64,000 nucleotides of DNA from Asparagopsis taxiformis (lineage: Eukaryota > Rhodophyta > Florideophyceae > Bonnemaisoniales > Bonnemaisoniaceae). The stretch is from positions 1 through 64,000 of the forward strand of contig JALQPE010002334.1 in NCBI GenBank assembly GCA_030407315.1, in the 5' to 3' direction. Shown piece by piece: positions 1 through 11,976 of this stretch. Every line of letters begins with the position of its first letter. The first letter of the stretch is position 1. The notes beneath the pieces were generated by a model. That model saw only the letters and a list, made by a program, of their open reading frames with translations, did not search any database and was not told where the DNA came from. The position numbers and the translations under genes were made by a program.

Positions 1-530
1 CCCTAATCCCCTAATCCCCTAATCCCTAATCCCTAAATCCCCTAATTCCCTAATCCCTAATCCCCTAATCCCCTAATCCCCTAATCCCCTAATCCCCTAA
101 TCCCCTAATCCCCTAATCCCCTAATCCCCTAATCCCCTAAATCCCCTAATCCCCTAATCCCCTAATCCCCTAATCCCCTAATCCCCTAATCCCCTAATCC
201 CCTAAATCCCTAATCCCCTAATCCCCTAATCCCCTAATCCCCTAATCCCCTAATCCCCTAAATCCTAAATCCCCTAATCCCCTAATCCCCTAATCCCTAA
301 TCCCCTAATCCCCTAATCCCCTAATACCCTAATCCCCTAATCCCTAATCCCCTAAATCCCCTAATCCCCTAAAATCCCCTAATCCCCTAAATCCCCTAAT
401 CCCCTAATCCCCTAATCCCCTAAATCCCCTAATCCCCTAATCCCTAAAAATCCCCTAATCCCCTAAAAAATCCCTAATCCCCTAAATCCCCTAAAATCCC
501 CTAATCCCCTAATCCCCTAAAGCTCCATTG
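1..530. repeat. telomeric repeat tract
   Basis: About 65 tandem units of CCCCTAAT run from the first base, mixed with CCCTAAT, CCCCTAAAT and CCCCTAAAAT variants. The C-rich strand reads inward from base 1, so base 1 faces the chromosome end, and the G-rich strand is ATTAGGGG. Variation in the number of A, T and C residues becomes stronger toward the inner end, as expected for old telomere-proximal units. The unit is longer than the common TTAGGG or TTTAGGG. It is recognised from pattern and position only. Confidence 0.95.
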
Positions 531-1330
531 CGATTATGGCCAATCTATTTCGTCGACGCGCGCGCTCGTAACGATTGTGTCTGGCTGAGTCCGCATGCAT
601 CCGCGGATTAGTTAGTAAGCGAGCGTACGCGGGGCGACTCGATTACGTGACATGGCGGGTCTGTGCGAACGCGTGAGCTCGATCGAACCTGCGAGTCTGG
701 CGTCATGTGTAGCGCCTTTTTACGAATTTCCCTTTATTTCCCCTTTCTGGGTTTTTATGACGAATTCTTTTTCCCAAATATTCCCATTTTTGCGTGCGAG
801 CGAGCGACCGCCGGCTGGCCACGCAAGGACAACCTGTCCTGAGTACTTAGCTATTAATGGTCCTTCTGCTTCGCACTTTACCAATAAACAGTCAGCATCT
901 TCGCAACTACGAGTTAAGCGTCTAGCGCGTCGCGAGGACAGATTGCGTTACGACACTGCGTGCGGGGTTGCTTACGATCGCCGACGTTCGCGTGCGCGCT
1001 GCGCATGAACCGATTGGGGAACTGCGTCGCACCGCAATAGCGTGTGTTGTGTCCCACGCCACTAGACCAGGGATTTACGACCCATGCGTGGATTGCGTTT
1101 TGCTCTAGTTTACTTGGTGAGCTCCCTCTGAGATCACGGCTTGCGCCAGCCCGCGAATCCCTTGTTGCGATTGATCCCTGCGCGTTCCGCTGTTGGACCA
1201 CCCGATCGCCACCGCGACCGAGCGACGCGAGAAATGCAAGTTCACCAGCGCGATCCAGTTCACGTCTCCCTGACCCGGCTAGCAATTCTAGAACCTCTTA
1301 CCGATCGCCATCCCGGCTGGTCCTACAGCG
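531..1330. other. subtelomeric DNA without a recognisable gene
   Basis: This stretch between the telomere and the first LTR has short overlapping reading frames on both strands (up to about 145 codons) but none resembles a protein family I know. It is GC-rich with many CG dinucleotides. I see no convincing repeat or RNA gene. Confidence 0.6.
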
Positions 1331-1654
1331 TGTGGTACGAAACGGGCGGCATGCTCTGTTTCCTCAGACTGCGCGGTGTGTTCGTGATTCGAAGCACGTA
1401 TGCGAAATCAAATTCAGTACAAGATCGATGATCGATGGCTCCTCCGGACGGAAGACGCCATCGACGTTTTATTTCGGATAAGAAAATTTCGTGAACGTAG
1501 ATCGACTGTTGCGAATGTAGTACCAGGGTCGACCCTGGTACTGGCCTACAGAGGTCGAGGAATGTACGGCACAGCAGTACAGTGCCCCTATCGATATCTG
1601 CAGGTAATCACAAGTGCCAGTAGCGATTTCAGCGAATAGCGCCGGCGGGCTACA
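1331..1654 (-). repeat. 3' LTR of Gypsy element I
   Basis: It matches 5938-6261 almost base for base over 324 bp. The plus-strand termini are TGTGGTACG and GGGCTACA. A G-rich run (minus strand ATGGGGGCAG, 1655-1664) sits just inside it and could be the polypurine tract. Confidence 0.93.
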
Positions 1655-1693
1655 CTGCCCCCATGAGGACAAGTGGACTGCAAGCCGATGTGC

Positions 1694-2491
1694 TCATATA
1701 GAAATGCCAAGCTGGCGCTTGATCCTAGAAACGAGTCGTGGGTTTCCACTGTATGTGGATAGAAATTCGTGGTTATGTCGTATGCGGTAGGTACGCGCGA
1801 GATCTTCTAAGACTTCATTTTTGAAATGGGAGCCTCGATCGGACACCCAAACCAGCGGAGCAATAAAAATGCGGGTCCAACGCGCGAGAACCTCTGCTGT
1901 GTGTGCAGCCGTAGCTGCTTCAGTAGGTTCTAGCCAACAATAACCACTCAAGTCGCCTTTGACAACCAGTACGTACTTGAATTCCTTGTCACTTGCACCG
2001 AGAAACAGGTAATCAAAATGTAATACTTCGTTTCGTTTGCGGGCGTGAAGTGTACTTGCAAGCGGTCGGGGGACCTTGTTACCCGACTTAGCCAGCAAGC
2101 ACAGCAACCATGACGAGACGAATGCGCGCACATCATGACACTGATCGTTCCATGTGAAATGTTCTCGAAGTGCATGCCACGTCGGGTCAGCACCACGGTG
2201 ACCTGCAGTTCCACCGTGTGCGATTGTGAGAAGCCTCAGCTCCAGGTCGATGCATCCATACGGAATCCAAGCTGCGGAGTTGGTTCGAATTATGCCATGG
2301 TCATTTTCTACTCTTGAATTGGGCGGTGTGCTATGCTTGTGAATGCACTGCAATTTGCGAATTTCTTTTGCAGTAGGCCAGTCGAATTCTGGAGAGTCAG
2401 GTGGTGAAATTACACCACTGAATGGTATTGGTGCAGAAACACGGCGAATGGCGGGCTTTTTACGATATCCACGCATCCAGCGTGTCATCAT
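1694..2491 (-). pseudogene. Gypsy element I integrase, broken
   Basis: This minus-strand frame carries an integrase zinc-binding stretch (AGHRG followed by HF-W) whose terminal Cys pair is incomplete (WLLCLLAK), then a DDE core with HFDYL as the first Asp region and VSDRGSHFKN as the second. The segment that should contain the catalytic Glu is altered (around HEFLSTYSGNPRLV) and the frame ends soon after. It is therefore a truncated, probably inactive integrase. It is separated from the RT frame upstream by about 80 bases and a frame change. The nearest relatives I recall are Gypsy integrases of oomycetes and chytrids; that comparison is from memory. Confidence 0.8.
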
Positions 2492-2574
2492 GTCCGACCA
2501 TGTGTTACTGTCTCCAGGAACGTGTTCGATGTGATAGGTAAATCAGCTCAAGTAGAGCGCCCAACGTACTACTT

Positions 2575-3933
2575 TCAGAACTTTATGACGTCCCAGTGAC
2601 GGGACGATAGCAGCTGGGTTGAACGCAAACAGCAAGTTGCGGTGGTCGGAAATACTCGAGTAGTAGCATCACACGATAGCATGTAATCCAATTTCCGGAA
2701 AGCCTGTACGACGGCAAACGCTTCACGCTCGTATGTAGACCAATGGTCTTCGCGCTCGGAAAATGTTCCACTGAGAAAAGTGAGCGGTTGGTGTGTTTGG
2801 ATGGCTTGTGGTTTTGAAAGCTCTCGTGCATTGCATTGGGTTGCTGCTACTGCCCAGTATTTTTCCGACGCATCGGTGCGTATGCACAAAACAAGATCAG
2901 GGTTCCGATGCGCCAGGCGAGTGGCGTCTTGGATTTGCTCCTGTAGGTCTTGAAAGGCTGTCGAATGTGTCTCACTCCAGCCTACTGTCGACAGAGACAA
3001 CTTAGCGATAGCCTTCTTCTTTCTATTTCCACCCACTTTGCTGTAAGCTTGCTCCAACAGTTTGCGAAATGGAGAAACGCGCTCGGCGAAAGAAGTGATG
3101 CTGTTTGAGATACAGCTTAAACCATGTACATATTCACACATCTCTGCAGCTGTAAGTGGTTCGGAAGCGCTGCGCAACCCACAAATGTTTTTCGGGTTAT
3201 AGCGAACACCTTCTCTATCGATTATGCAGCCACACCAAGACACTTCACTCAAGAAAAAATCTGACTTCTTCAGTGATACGACCAAACGTCTTGAGCGAAA
3301 AATCTCAAAAAAGCGGCGCAGCGTTTTCAATAGCTGTTCTTCATTGCTATCATACAACATAAATTCGTCCAGCCATGCCTTAAGATGATCCCTGATCTCT
3401 GTAAAGCACTGTTCAACCTTTTCCTGAGGGTTAGCCGCTGAATTACAGCCTCCTTGGGTCGTCCGGGTAGGAATGACGACACTATCTTCTGTCATAAATG
3501 CGAATAGTGGCTGGCTATCAGCGTGCAATGGCAGCTGCCAATAGCCGCTGCAGAAGTCTATGCCTGCAAAAGCCTTTGAACCACGGACGTCGGACAGTTC
3601 AGCATCGATATTTGGCATCGGCGAAAATGTCTGTACAGTGGCGTTATTGACTGCTCGATAGTCAATAGTTAAGCGATACATTGCCGGTGGTCGCTTCGGG
3701 ACAATCAGCGGAGCAGACAACCATTCTGGTGATTCTGCAGGCCTCCCAAACCCTAATTTGCAAAGTTGTTGTGTATAACGAGTCGAAAACTCTCGTTTAG
3801 GTGCCGGATAGCGGCGTTGCTTTGCACGAATCGGAATGGAGTTGGGTTTGAGGTGCACGCGGAGTGGTTCAACATCAGCTGGCTTTCCTGCACCCAACTT
3901 CAATTTCGCAGTGTCACCAAACTCGCGCAACAT
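2575..3933 (-). pseudogene. Gypsy element I reverse transcriptase and RNase H
   Basis: This 452-codon minus-strand frame has reverse transcriptase blocks in the usual order: LIVPKRPPAMYRLTIDYR, then IDFCSGYWQLPL, then TTQGGCNSAAN and AWLDEFMLY. The last is the position of the YxDD active site, but reads LDE where LDD is expected, so one catalytic Asp is replaced by Glu. RNase H follows with RTDASEKYWA and the REDHWSTYEREAFAV block. It lies between the protease frame (upstream, right) and integrase (downstream, left) of the same element, and is out of frame with both. Probably inactive. Confidence 0.85.
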
Positions 3934-4143
3934 TTTCTCTAGTGTGTCGGCGCCTGCTTCCGAGATTCCATTCGCACGTGCCTCCGATACTTTTTGATTG
4001 ATGACTCCATCCTTCTCTATCGGAGATTCTGCCCCGAGATCCGTCCAACCATCATTATCGTCTAGGTCTGCATCATCAGCACCACCGTCGGCGTGATAAA
4101 CACCTTCGAGTACACGGGATATTTTTCAGTTCGGATCTTCGCC

Positions 4144-4434
4144 TTAGTTTCCGGTGACCAATTCGGAAACATCTACAATGCCAGCATGCTTCTCTGCTGC
4201 TGCCGCAAGAATTTTTCGCCTGTTGAGGTCTAGGGCTTCTGGGATGGGGCGTCCCAGGAGTGGTTCTCCTAGCGTTTGATCGGTCACGAGCCATGAAAGG
4301 AGGCATAACACAAGCACTGTTCCATGCCTGATGTGCAATTCTGTGTCAATTTTGGCAATGCGACTACACACAATTTCAGCCGGTTTCCCGTCTATGTTGC
4401 AGGCTGCCATGCTAAACTTACGAACGCGTGGCAA
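4144..4434 (-). pseudogene. Gypsy element I protease, C-terminal part
   Basis: The frame contains ELHIRHGTVLVL, VTDQTLGEPLLGRPIPEAL and LNRRKILAAAAEKH, a block found after the active-site Asp in Gypsy aspartic proteases of oomycete-type elements. It continues the protein started in the frame that ends at 4418, overlapping it by about 17 bases in another register, so a frameshift near 4430 separates the two halves. Confidence 0.65.
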
Positions 4435-5158
4435 ATTTTTCTACGTTGAATTCGACACCAAAGCGTTCCATATCAGAGAGTATTTTGCTGTCCAGCAGAT
4501 TGGCATCAGCCCCGATATCGGTACATATTTCTGTAATCATTTTGTCTCCGAATGTTGCATTGACTGTAATTCCTGCAGCATCGTTCATTATTCGTTCTGC
4601 ATTGCCTTCTTCCATATTCTCGGATGCACGCATTATTGACTTGCCGCTGCGCTGCCGCAAGTTCTCGAAGAGGCGGTCTTTTTCCTTTTTAGGACACTCT
4701 ATGCAGTCGCGAAGGTAGTGTCGAATACCCTTTTCGGCATATGTTTTCCACACGCATAGAGGAAGCTTGTCGTGTGACTTTTTACGCGTATTCGAAGTAC
4801 TGCTGGATGCAACAGAATCACTTTTCGTAAAATGCACTCTAGCGCCTTGATTAGACTTTTTCGTAGCGTTTTCAGTCTTATCGTTGCCATAAACTTGGCA
4901 GTTTGAAGCTTCACAAACAAAAACTTCAGTGAACTGTTTGACGTTCTGTCCAATTGCTTCATCGTACTCTCCCAGTAAGACTTGGATATGTACCAAAGAT
5001 AGCCGTATGATGAACATATGACATACATTCTGTTCCTCTGATATACGGATAAGGAACAATCGTTCTTGAGCTGATGGCTGCAAAGCGATACACCAAAGAT
5101 GGACCTGAGATGTCTTTCCGCTCATCTTTCTGACATCAGCGAAGTATCTCTTGCGCAC
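4418..5158 (-). pseudogene. Gypsy element I zinc-knuckle and protease N-terminal part
   Basis: A degenerate Cys/His cluster (CVWKTYAEKGIRHYLRDCIEC) is followed by KKEKDRLFENLRQ, the usual neighbour of a Gag zinc knuckle in this element group. Later comes ICTDIGADANLLDS, matching the D-S/T-G-A active-site loop of a retroviral-type aspartic protease but with IGA instead of SGA. The frame joins the remaining protease sequence only after a shift near 4430. Confidence 0.7.
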
Positions 5159-5177
5159 AGTACAGATATCACGTACA

Positions 5178-5909
5178 TTATAGGTTCATCTGAGGTATAT
5201 CACCGGTATATATTCCTTTTCTTATAGGTTCTATCTTTCTGCGCAGCTCTCTTCGCAGCATTTGCGACTGTACGCGGGAGAGCATAAGGTTGATTGTCTT
5301 TTTCGGGCTGTTTTCGCGGAAGTCTCCACATCCAACTCGTTCCAGACTTTCGAAGAAATCGGCACAATATGACGTGACGCGAGCGTCTGCATCCGTGATA
5401 GACATGGGCATTTCACACCCATGCAATGCCTTTTCTATAGTGATTCCATCGAAACCTTCTTGTTCAGATCGGTTAACAAGTGATTTTACATACTCCTCGA
5501 TTTCTTTGTCCTCCAAGGTGCTAACAGAACTTGGATCTGCAGCGATTTCGTCGAATTTGCCCATGAAGACAAGATTCTTGAGAAGCGATCGATCTACGCT
5601 TGCACTGTAGGACAAAGACTTCAGAGTTGGTAATTCTGATTTCTTCGAAGCAATCTTGAGTTCGTATTGCTCACGTTCCTTGAGGAACTGTGCAACTTTG
5701 ACTGGATCAACGCTGCGCAAGACTGGCGCAGTGACAGGGGCGAAAAGTGACATAGTGGCGGCACTTGGAGATTCGGTAGGAGATAAAGTTGCGTTGCTTG
5801 TCTGATCGGAAGGCTTGGCCATCTTGGCTTTGTCTTTGTTTCGTCTCTCGGAGAAACGAAGTGGCGAGTGCAGTGAGGGTTGAGAGCGCTGCGTCTGGCG
5901 CGTGTTCAT
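5178..5909 (-). CDS. Gypsy element I Gag-like protein
   Basis: A 243-codon minus-strand frame begins about 30 bases inside the 5' LTR, where Gag is expected. It has a polar Ser/Thr/Pro-rich start, then a helical region (QFLKEREQYELKIASKKSELPTLKS could form a coiled coil). I recognise no conserved Gag motif by sequence, so the call rests on position in the element. It is followed after 19 bases by the zinc-knuckle/protease frame. Confidence 0.6.
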   Translation of the reverse strand: MNTRQTQRSQPSLHSPLRFSERRNKDKAKMAKPSDQTSNATLSPTESPSAATMSLFAPVTAPVLRSVDPVKVAQFLKEREQYELKIASKKSELPTLKSLSYSASVDRSLLKNLVFMGKFDEIAADPSSVSTLEDKEIEEYVKSLVNRSEQEGFDGITIEKALHGCEMPMSITDADARVTSYCADFFESLERVGCGDFRENSPKKTINLMLSRVQSQMLRRELRRKIEPIRKGIYTGDIPQMNL

Positions 5910-5937
5910 CCGCGGTTGAACGCTTAACAGAAATTTC

Positions 5938-6261
5938 TGTGTTACGCAACGGGCGGTATGCTCTGTTTCCTCAGACTGCGCGGTGTGTTCGTGATTCGAA
6001 GCACGTATGCGAAATCAAATTCAGTACAAGATCGATGATCGATGGCTCCTCCGGACGGAAGACGCCATCGACGTTTTATTTCGGATAAGAAAATTTCGTG
6101 AACGTAGATCGACTGTTGCGAATGTAGTACCAGGGTCGACCCTGGTACTGGCCTACAGAGGTCGAGGAATGTACGGCACAGCAGTACAGTGCCCCTATCG
6201 ATATCTGCAGGTAATCACAAGTGCCAGTAGCGATTTCAGCGAATAGCGCCGGCGGGCTACA
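5938..6261 (-). repeat. 5' LTR of Gypsy element I
   Basis: Direct repeat of 1331-1654, with plus-strand termini TGTGTTACG and GGGCTACA. Because the element is encoded on the minus strand this right-hand copy is the promoter-bearing LTR. AGCG follows it directly and repeats the bases before the left LTR. Confidence 0.93.
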
Positions 6262-7194
6262 AGCGATAACGGAGTACCACAAGACTCGCAATATGATTAT
6301 GCTGCTATAATTGCAGGATTACGGAGAGAAAGACGGATATTTGAGGTCTCCAAGCTTAAAATATCGCTTGGAGCATCCCAAACGGAAAAGATGTATTGAA
6401 ATATTGTCTTGTCGTTGAGTTGTGACTGTTCCCGCACTGCTGCTATATCAGCTGAGAGTGATAGTTTGTGTATTTCGGGTGCTGTTCCGGGGCGCCGTCA
6501 CCAGTTCAAAGAATCTTAAAACCAATTTTAAGGAATGACATACAATAACTTTTATCTTTTCCGAGTTGGAGCTGATCCGCTGAAATTTCCGGAGCAAGTT
6601 CAAATATTATTTCCTTTCGTACGTAGCATGTATGTGACTTTGCGATTACATATTCAATATATGATCAATTATAGAACTTGTCTACACTACGGATTCCTGC
6701 CGGTAAAGTAATCAGTGGGTATGATGCGTACGCGAGGCATTGGCTGGGCAGGGTCAGTGCTATAGGCGATGTCTGAATTACAATCGAAACCGCCGGAAAA
6801 ACCATCCGTGTAAGAGAGAAGATACGAGAAAGTAACCTTCGTTCATGCGTAAAACCTATATTTCCCGTTTAACAATCAGGCTTGTTCCCGTGATGGGCCG
6901 AAATTGCGTGTTCCCGAGTATTTTAAAACATTAAGCGCCCGATGCTAACTGAAGATTCCAATGCTATTCATGCACTCGATCGTGTGCTGTCTAGCTCCGC
7001 TAGAATTGCAGAAAATATTCTTCGAAACTCTAGGTATGCACGGAGCATGTCGTGTGTAGATGTGTACACATGACGCTAGCGCTAGGTGCGTTTGCGAAAG
7101 GTTTGAGTGGAGGTATCTTGTTGTGCACGACGGAGATGTATGTACAGTGGATGAAGTGTATATATGACTTAAATTTGCTATGTACTACTGAACG
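6262..7194. other. intergenic, nothing recognised
   Basis: No long reading frame, RNA gene or clear repeat is visible. Composition is balanced and the flanks are an LTR on each side. Confidence 0.5.
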
Positions 7195-7849
7195 TGTGGT
7201 AGTCGCACTGGGCTGCTGTGCATACTCAGGTTGGGAAGGTAAAGCTAGTACGAGCTCTGGACACGCTGTCCTACGAAGAAGCAAACGTGCTGTCACACCC
7301 GCTGGTGTTTGACTGTATTAGGCAGCTAACAGGTAGACACCGGGGTCACGACGCAACGTTCCATGCGTGGATACACGTTCGGTAAGCGGAGGGTGCAGGT
7401 CACTGGAGGCGCTCTCGATCAAGCCCGACGGCTCGCACATGATCAGCCTCGCGTGTGGCGGTAGGTACAGAGTGCGCAGCTCGACAGAGACAATAACCTC
7501 GTTAGGCCGAAACGTAAAAGCATAGAATTAAGCCGTAGAATTCGGCACGGTGCCTGTTCGTATCTTGTCCCCTAGCCCTCCAAGCACGGCGTCAGTATCT
7601 ATTCAGCCACGATGGCATCTCCTCACAGTGTACTCACTGTTCGTAAACTGCCCGAATGGGAAAGGACCTTGTCTTCCGCGTTTGTGGAACCCCTGTTCCG
7701 TAGGCCGCACGCCATCACACGTGTGCCAGTCGCGCGTGCACACGCGCTGCAATGCTCGTGCATTGCTGTCGATCGTCTAATCCACCAAAATTCGTAATCC
7801 ACGAAAAATCGTAATGAATGCCATTTTCGAATTGGCCACGTGTACTACA
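7195..7849 (-). mobile_element. diverged solo LTR related to Gypsy element II
   Basis: The stretch aligns over its length with the 662-bp LTRs at 42597 and 52822. Shared landmarks in the same order are GTACGAG...GGACACGCTGTCC, CACCCGCTGGTGTTT, TCACGACGCAAC, a GATGGCATC segment, and the terminal GCCACGTGTACTACA. No matching internal region or second LTR is nearby, so it is a solo LTR, and much older than the full element. I see no target-site duplication. Confidence 0.8.
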
Positions 7850-8679
7850 TTTCATTTCACTTCATAATACTACAGAAATTCAATCAAGTGGTTTTGAGGG
7901 GTGCTGCCGCGACAAATGAACAGCTCATTATTCCAATTGATTGAAAGTAGCTTTCAGACATTTACCAGCGGTTTGAGGTCTGGACTGTTCCTACAGAACT
8001 CCGGCAGCAGTAAGAGGTAAAATTCAAATAATATATAGGTAGTAGTTGGTAGTATATTTATAGGTAGTAGGTAGTACACCACAACCGCCTAGATCTGTCG
8101 AACTGGGCTTCTAGATAGCTCCGACGCGGAAAAGTAGAAAAGTATAGCTCGGGGGGGGGGCAAACCAGCACGTCGTCATTACTCTCTAGTATTTGTCTTA
8201 TTTGATGTATAGTCGTTTAGTGCACACGGAAGTTCTTCACACCTCATACCGGTATAGACCTTGTCGTTGGAGTTGTCAAGTACTATCACATAGAGTAAAG
8301 GGATTTGTAGTACTGTTAGGGTCAGTGCTGATACTCACATCATTACTGTCAGTAAATTACTTCTTTAATATTAACGCCAATTTTAGTATTTTTTGAATTT
8401 TTCAGTGATAAGCATTAATATTAACATTAATATTAACATTTTTTGAATTTTTCAGTGATAAACATTAATATTAACATTAATATTAACGTCAATGTTAACG
8501 TTAATATTAGTAAAAATGCATTACAATGTTAATATCCATGTCAATTGTGTGTTTCACTATTCATCTATTTCGATAGTCGTGCTAAGCAATATTGAGGGTA
8601 CCATGTGGGTGTCTGTGCATATTTCAGCAGACTTACTGTTTTTTTTATAACATCAAATGGATCCATAAACCTCTCATGT
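7850..8679. other. AT-rich intergenic DNA with simple repeats
   Basis: Holds short low-complexity tracts: GGTAGTA repeats near 8038-8075, a run of 10 G at 8151-8160, and an ATTAATATTAAC repeat tract at 8370-8510. No gene is supported. Confidence 0.6.
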
Positions 8680-9100
8680 CAGGCGCTCGACCGGCTTCAA
8701 AACAGCGTACTCGGACAGCGACTTTGCATCCTGCCACAATATCCCGCACCCGTCGTACGGCAATCCAAACAACAACGCTTTGTTGCCCCCAGCACTTGGG
8801 CGGCCGAATATGTGGCTGCCTACCATGCTTCCCAACACATCAACTACATACGGAACCTAATCCACGATATACAACATCCAGAACACAAGCCGACAATACT
8901 CCATATGGACAACTCAGGGGCGATCACAACGGCTAAAACCCAACACCCGACACCAAAATCAAAACACATTGATATCAAATATCATTTTTTTAAAAGAATA
9001 AGTATTGCACAAACGCATTGACATCAAACATGTACCCACGCACACGAATGCAGCTGACATACTAAAGCGCTCGAGTCCGCACAATTTTAGCAAAAAACTG
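8680..9100 (+). pseudogene. Copia-type retrotransposon RNase H remnant
   Basis: Plus-strand translation gives STWAAEYVAAYHAS, then MDNSGAITTA and KSKHIDIKYHFFK, the familiar C-terminal RNase H blocks of Ty1/Copia polyproteins (an EAEYxA-like block, a D-N-xA block and a KHIDIxYHF block). A further block, IKHVPTHTNAADILKRS, follows in a different frame from about 9010, so there is a frameshift near 9000. No LTRs or other Copia domains are found, so it is a fragment. Confidence 0.8.
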
Positions 9101-11074
9101 TCTCTACTCCGGCTCTCACTGCTCGGGCTGCGCGGCGACTGTCGGATGATCACCCCTTCTCCGCGTCGCGACCAACAACCGTCTGCATCATCGGATGATC
9201 ATACTCTTCCACCATAGCATTACAGTAACGTATGCAACACTATTTCATCCAACGCTGCCGAGCCGGCAACAATAGTAAAAAGGTGCAATGACTGGCGAAG
9301 CATCATCAACACCAGCAGCACACCAATTGTACCAACAGTGATAACCCCATCATTTCGTCGATTACATACGCAACCTCGTCGATGATGCTGTGTTGTCATC
9401 GGATCATCATTCGCCACTGTCTGTCCGTTTCAGTGGGATCGTTTCCACCGCTGTCTACACCATTAACCCCAGTTGTCACCAGCATGGATGGTCCCTATTG
9501 AATCCGACAACTAGAGCTAGCATATTCTCCAGTCTCCTGATCCCGGAATGTGTACCCCTTACAACTCACCAATTGCAACATCATGTCAAAGTCGACATCC
9601 GTGATGTGCTCATGACATCCTTCTGTTGTGATCATGTGGAGCCCTCTCACTGTTCGTACACACAACCTGAATCTGCATGCATACACTGGAGTGTACTAGG
9701 CTGCAATGCAAATGAAATCTTGATGCCGCTCAAACCTTAACATGGTTTTCATTTCTGTGATGGTCTGAACGGTCTGATTGAAGACTACGGCAACCGCGAA
9801 AGCTGTAAACCTTGGGTGTAGAGCGATACATGCAGTCCATGAACTCACAGTATTTGATAGCTAGTAGGCGCAAAACTTCGGTACCTATAATCCAATATAG
9901 GTACAGCCAATGGAAACAGAATCAGTAGCCTATATTCCGATTAGGACGAACGAGATTAAAACTAACTGCTGGTCTTCACTGGAACAGATGTGTGGCTCTC
10001 GAGGTGATAGATGAAATCTGTACCGTCACGTACGGGTGTTCATCGAGGCACAACTGCAGTGAACAAAAGCATGTTCTCGGTCCCTTCGGTACAAACAATA
10101 GATGGTCTAGCTACTCTGAGCTCCGTGATTTCGTAGTTCCCTGATGCTCTCAGCTTCGCTGCCATATCGCAATCTCCCGTGAGACACCCCTATACCCCCT
10201 ACAATTTTCCAAGTCGACACGATGAGATCCACCCAGTTCTGATTTTGTACCCCTAAGCTGAGCGGGGAGACATCGCCCTGCAGCAAGACAGCACTTCAAT
10301 AAGCTGGCAGCGAATCCAATTCTCAGGCGTCGTTCCCGAACAATCTCTTCGAATACCTGTTCTAGTTTTCCACTGAACAAACTGACACCGCCATTTCCCC
10401 TAGCCTGGTTCCTGTAGAAAACTCCATCTAGCTGGAAAGCAGAGCTTTGGAGCACAACATACAATTCGGTCAACATGAACATATTCAACTCCAATGCTCT
10501 GGGCCCCACGCGCAGAAAGCAATATAAAGCAAATTATTGGCGTATTAACCCTAGTATCCAAGCGATGACTCTGCAAAGTTCCCGGGAGCTGCGACTAGGT
10601 ACCTGAGACAGAGTCAAACTATTAAAGTTTTGGCCAGGCCTTTCAGCTCGACCGCCATGGGTAATATGGAGAACCCGTTTTCGGTTTTTACATTGACAAA
10701 GCGTCAGTGAAACATTATACCTGGATATTCATTTCTCATCGCACGCATTTGGTAATGCAGCTAAGCTTTTCACATCATCACAACCTACCTACCTGGCAAC
10801 GGATTCGATCACGTACAAAGCCCCAAGCCAAAGCACAATAATTGTATTCACCAGGTAACTCGTGCTCAACCCGACCCCTGGTCTCTACGTTCTTTCCGTT
10901 ATCCCACTCTCCATGTGTCCAGCATACTTACCTTTTTTACTTTCCCATCCTCTTTCGCCTGAGTAAATTGTACCCAGAGCGGCAGCCATTCTTGCGGTAT
11001 TATTACTCAGCCAGTATCAACGCCCCTAGATCCCGATACATCGCGTCTTAATTAGTGCCTCCATCCGCTACCAT
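9101..11074. other. long gene-poor interval
   Basis: About 2 kb with only short frames on both strands (none over about 120 codons, none resembling a known family). The first 300 bases repeat the motif CATCGGATGATCA several times. Otherwise nothing recognisable; it may be eroded transposon sequence. Confidence 0.5.
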
Positions 11075-11550
11075 CACTACGGTGTTGAGAATGAAAACAG
11101 ACAGTAAATTTACTGTCTGAGACAGTAAAAATTACTGTCTGGCCAAGACAGTGCGCGGAGACAGTAAAATTTACTGTCTGGAAATTTCAGAATACTGCTG
11201 CAGCAGTAAACTGGCACGAAATCTGGACAGTACCAAAAACAGTAAAATTTACTGTCCAGAACAGTAAATTTTACTGTCCGGAAGTGTTGCCGCCAGACAG
11301 TATGTGCAGACAGTACATTTTACTGTCTGAGACAATACATTGTACTGTATTACTGCACTGTCTGGGGAAATCTGTAGACAGTAGTGTAGATAGCAAATTG
11401 TATTGTCTGCGGGTAGTACCGTGCATTGTTTGACAACACTGTCTGGTGGAGTGGACTTAGAGGAAATATGGAGCATAGTGTTGGTGTGAAGGTAAATATT
11501 GGAATGGTGTGTGGTATACGACTATATTAATTGTGATGGTGCTTTACAGA
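11075..11550. repeat. CACTA-type terminal and subterminal repeat, left end
   Basis: The block starts with CACTACGGTGTTGAGAATG, then has many short palindromic units built on ACAGTAAA/TTTACTGT (for example CAGACAGTAAATTTACTGTCTG) up to about 11430. The whole 480-bp block recurs in the same orientation at 59671-60150 with few changes, and its first 13 bases recur inverted at 37503-37515. A CACTA terminus followed by subterminal short repeats is the signature of CACTA (En/Spm) transposons. This is the left end of an element that extends rightward. Confidence 0.8.
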
Positions 11551-11976
11551 TAGTTGGGTGCGGGGAAGCTAGATGCTGAATAGGACGTTGGAGAAAGGAA
11601 GATTGGGAGAACAGAACATATCTGGTTTGTCTCACCGTAAGGAGAGAATGTACATAGTAGCTATAATATGTTGAGTTTAGCATTTCAAATTATACCTATC
11701 TATCTTTGCATTGAAAGTGTCTAGTAGGAGACGTCAGTCTGGTAGCGAGGTGTGGTATGCACAGGACGTGGGTGGTGGCAAAGGAAAGAATACGCACCAT
11801 CCACCACTAAATTATGAAAAATAACCGTTACGGAGCACTGGGAAGCATTATTATTATGTAGAGTAGACCAGGATGGATGCATCCACTGAAATGATATTTG
11901 CTACAACACTGCTGTACTAAGCGTGACATCCTTCAAAGCAATTCTCCTTTTAGCAAACTCCAATTGCAAGGTCAAG
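11551..11976. other. interval between transposon end and first gene
   Basis: No reading frame of note. It is the likely promoter region of the plus-strand gene that starts at 11977. Confidence 0.45.

Larger units (their letters stand above)
1331..6261 (-). mobile_element. Gypsy-type LTR retrotransposon I (decayed)
   Basis: Two 324-bp direct repeats (1331-1654 and 5938-6261) begin with TGTG and end with CTACA, and they bracket gag, protease, reverse transcriptase, RNase H and integrase remnants, all on the minus strand. The 4-bp sequence AGCG lies directly outside both LTRs (1327-1330 and 6262-6265), which supports a true target-site duplication and marks the insertion site. The order gag-protease-RT-RNase H-integrase is that of Gypsy/Ty3 elements. 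The reading frame is broken several times, so this copy is not autonomous. The near-identical LTRs nevertheless suggest insertion was not very ancient. No clear tRNA primer-binding site starting with TGG is visible beside the 5' LTR. Confidence 0.93.

Noticed and set aside
1400..1639. 79-codon frame repeated exactly at 6007-6246
   Set aside because: It lies wholly inside the two LTR copies; the identity reflects the LTR and not a conserved gene.
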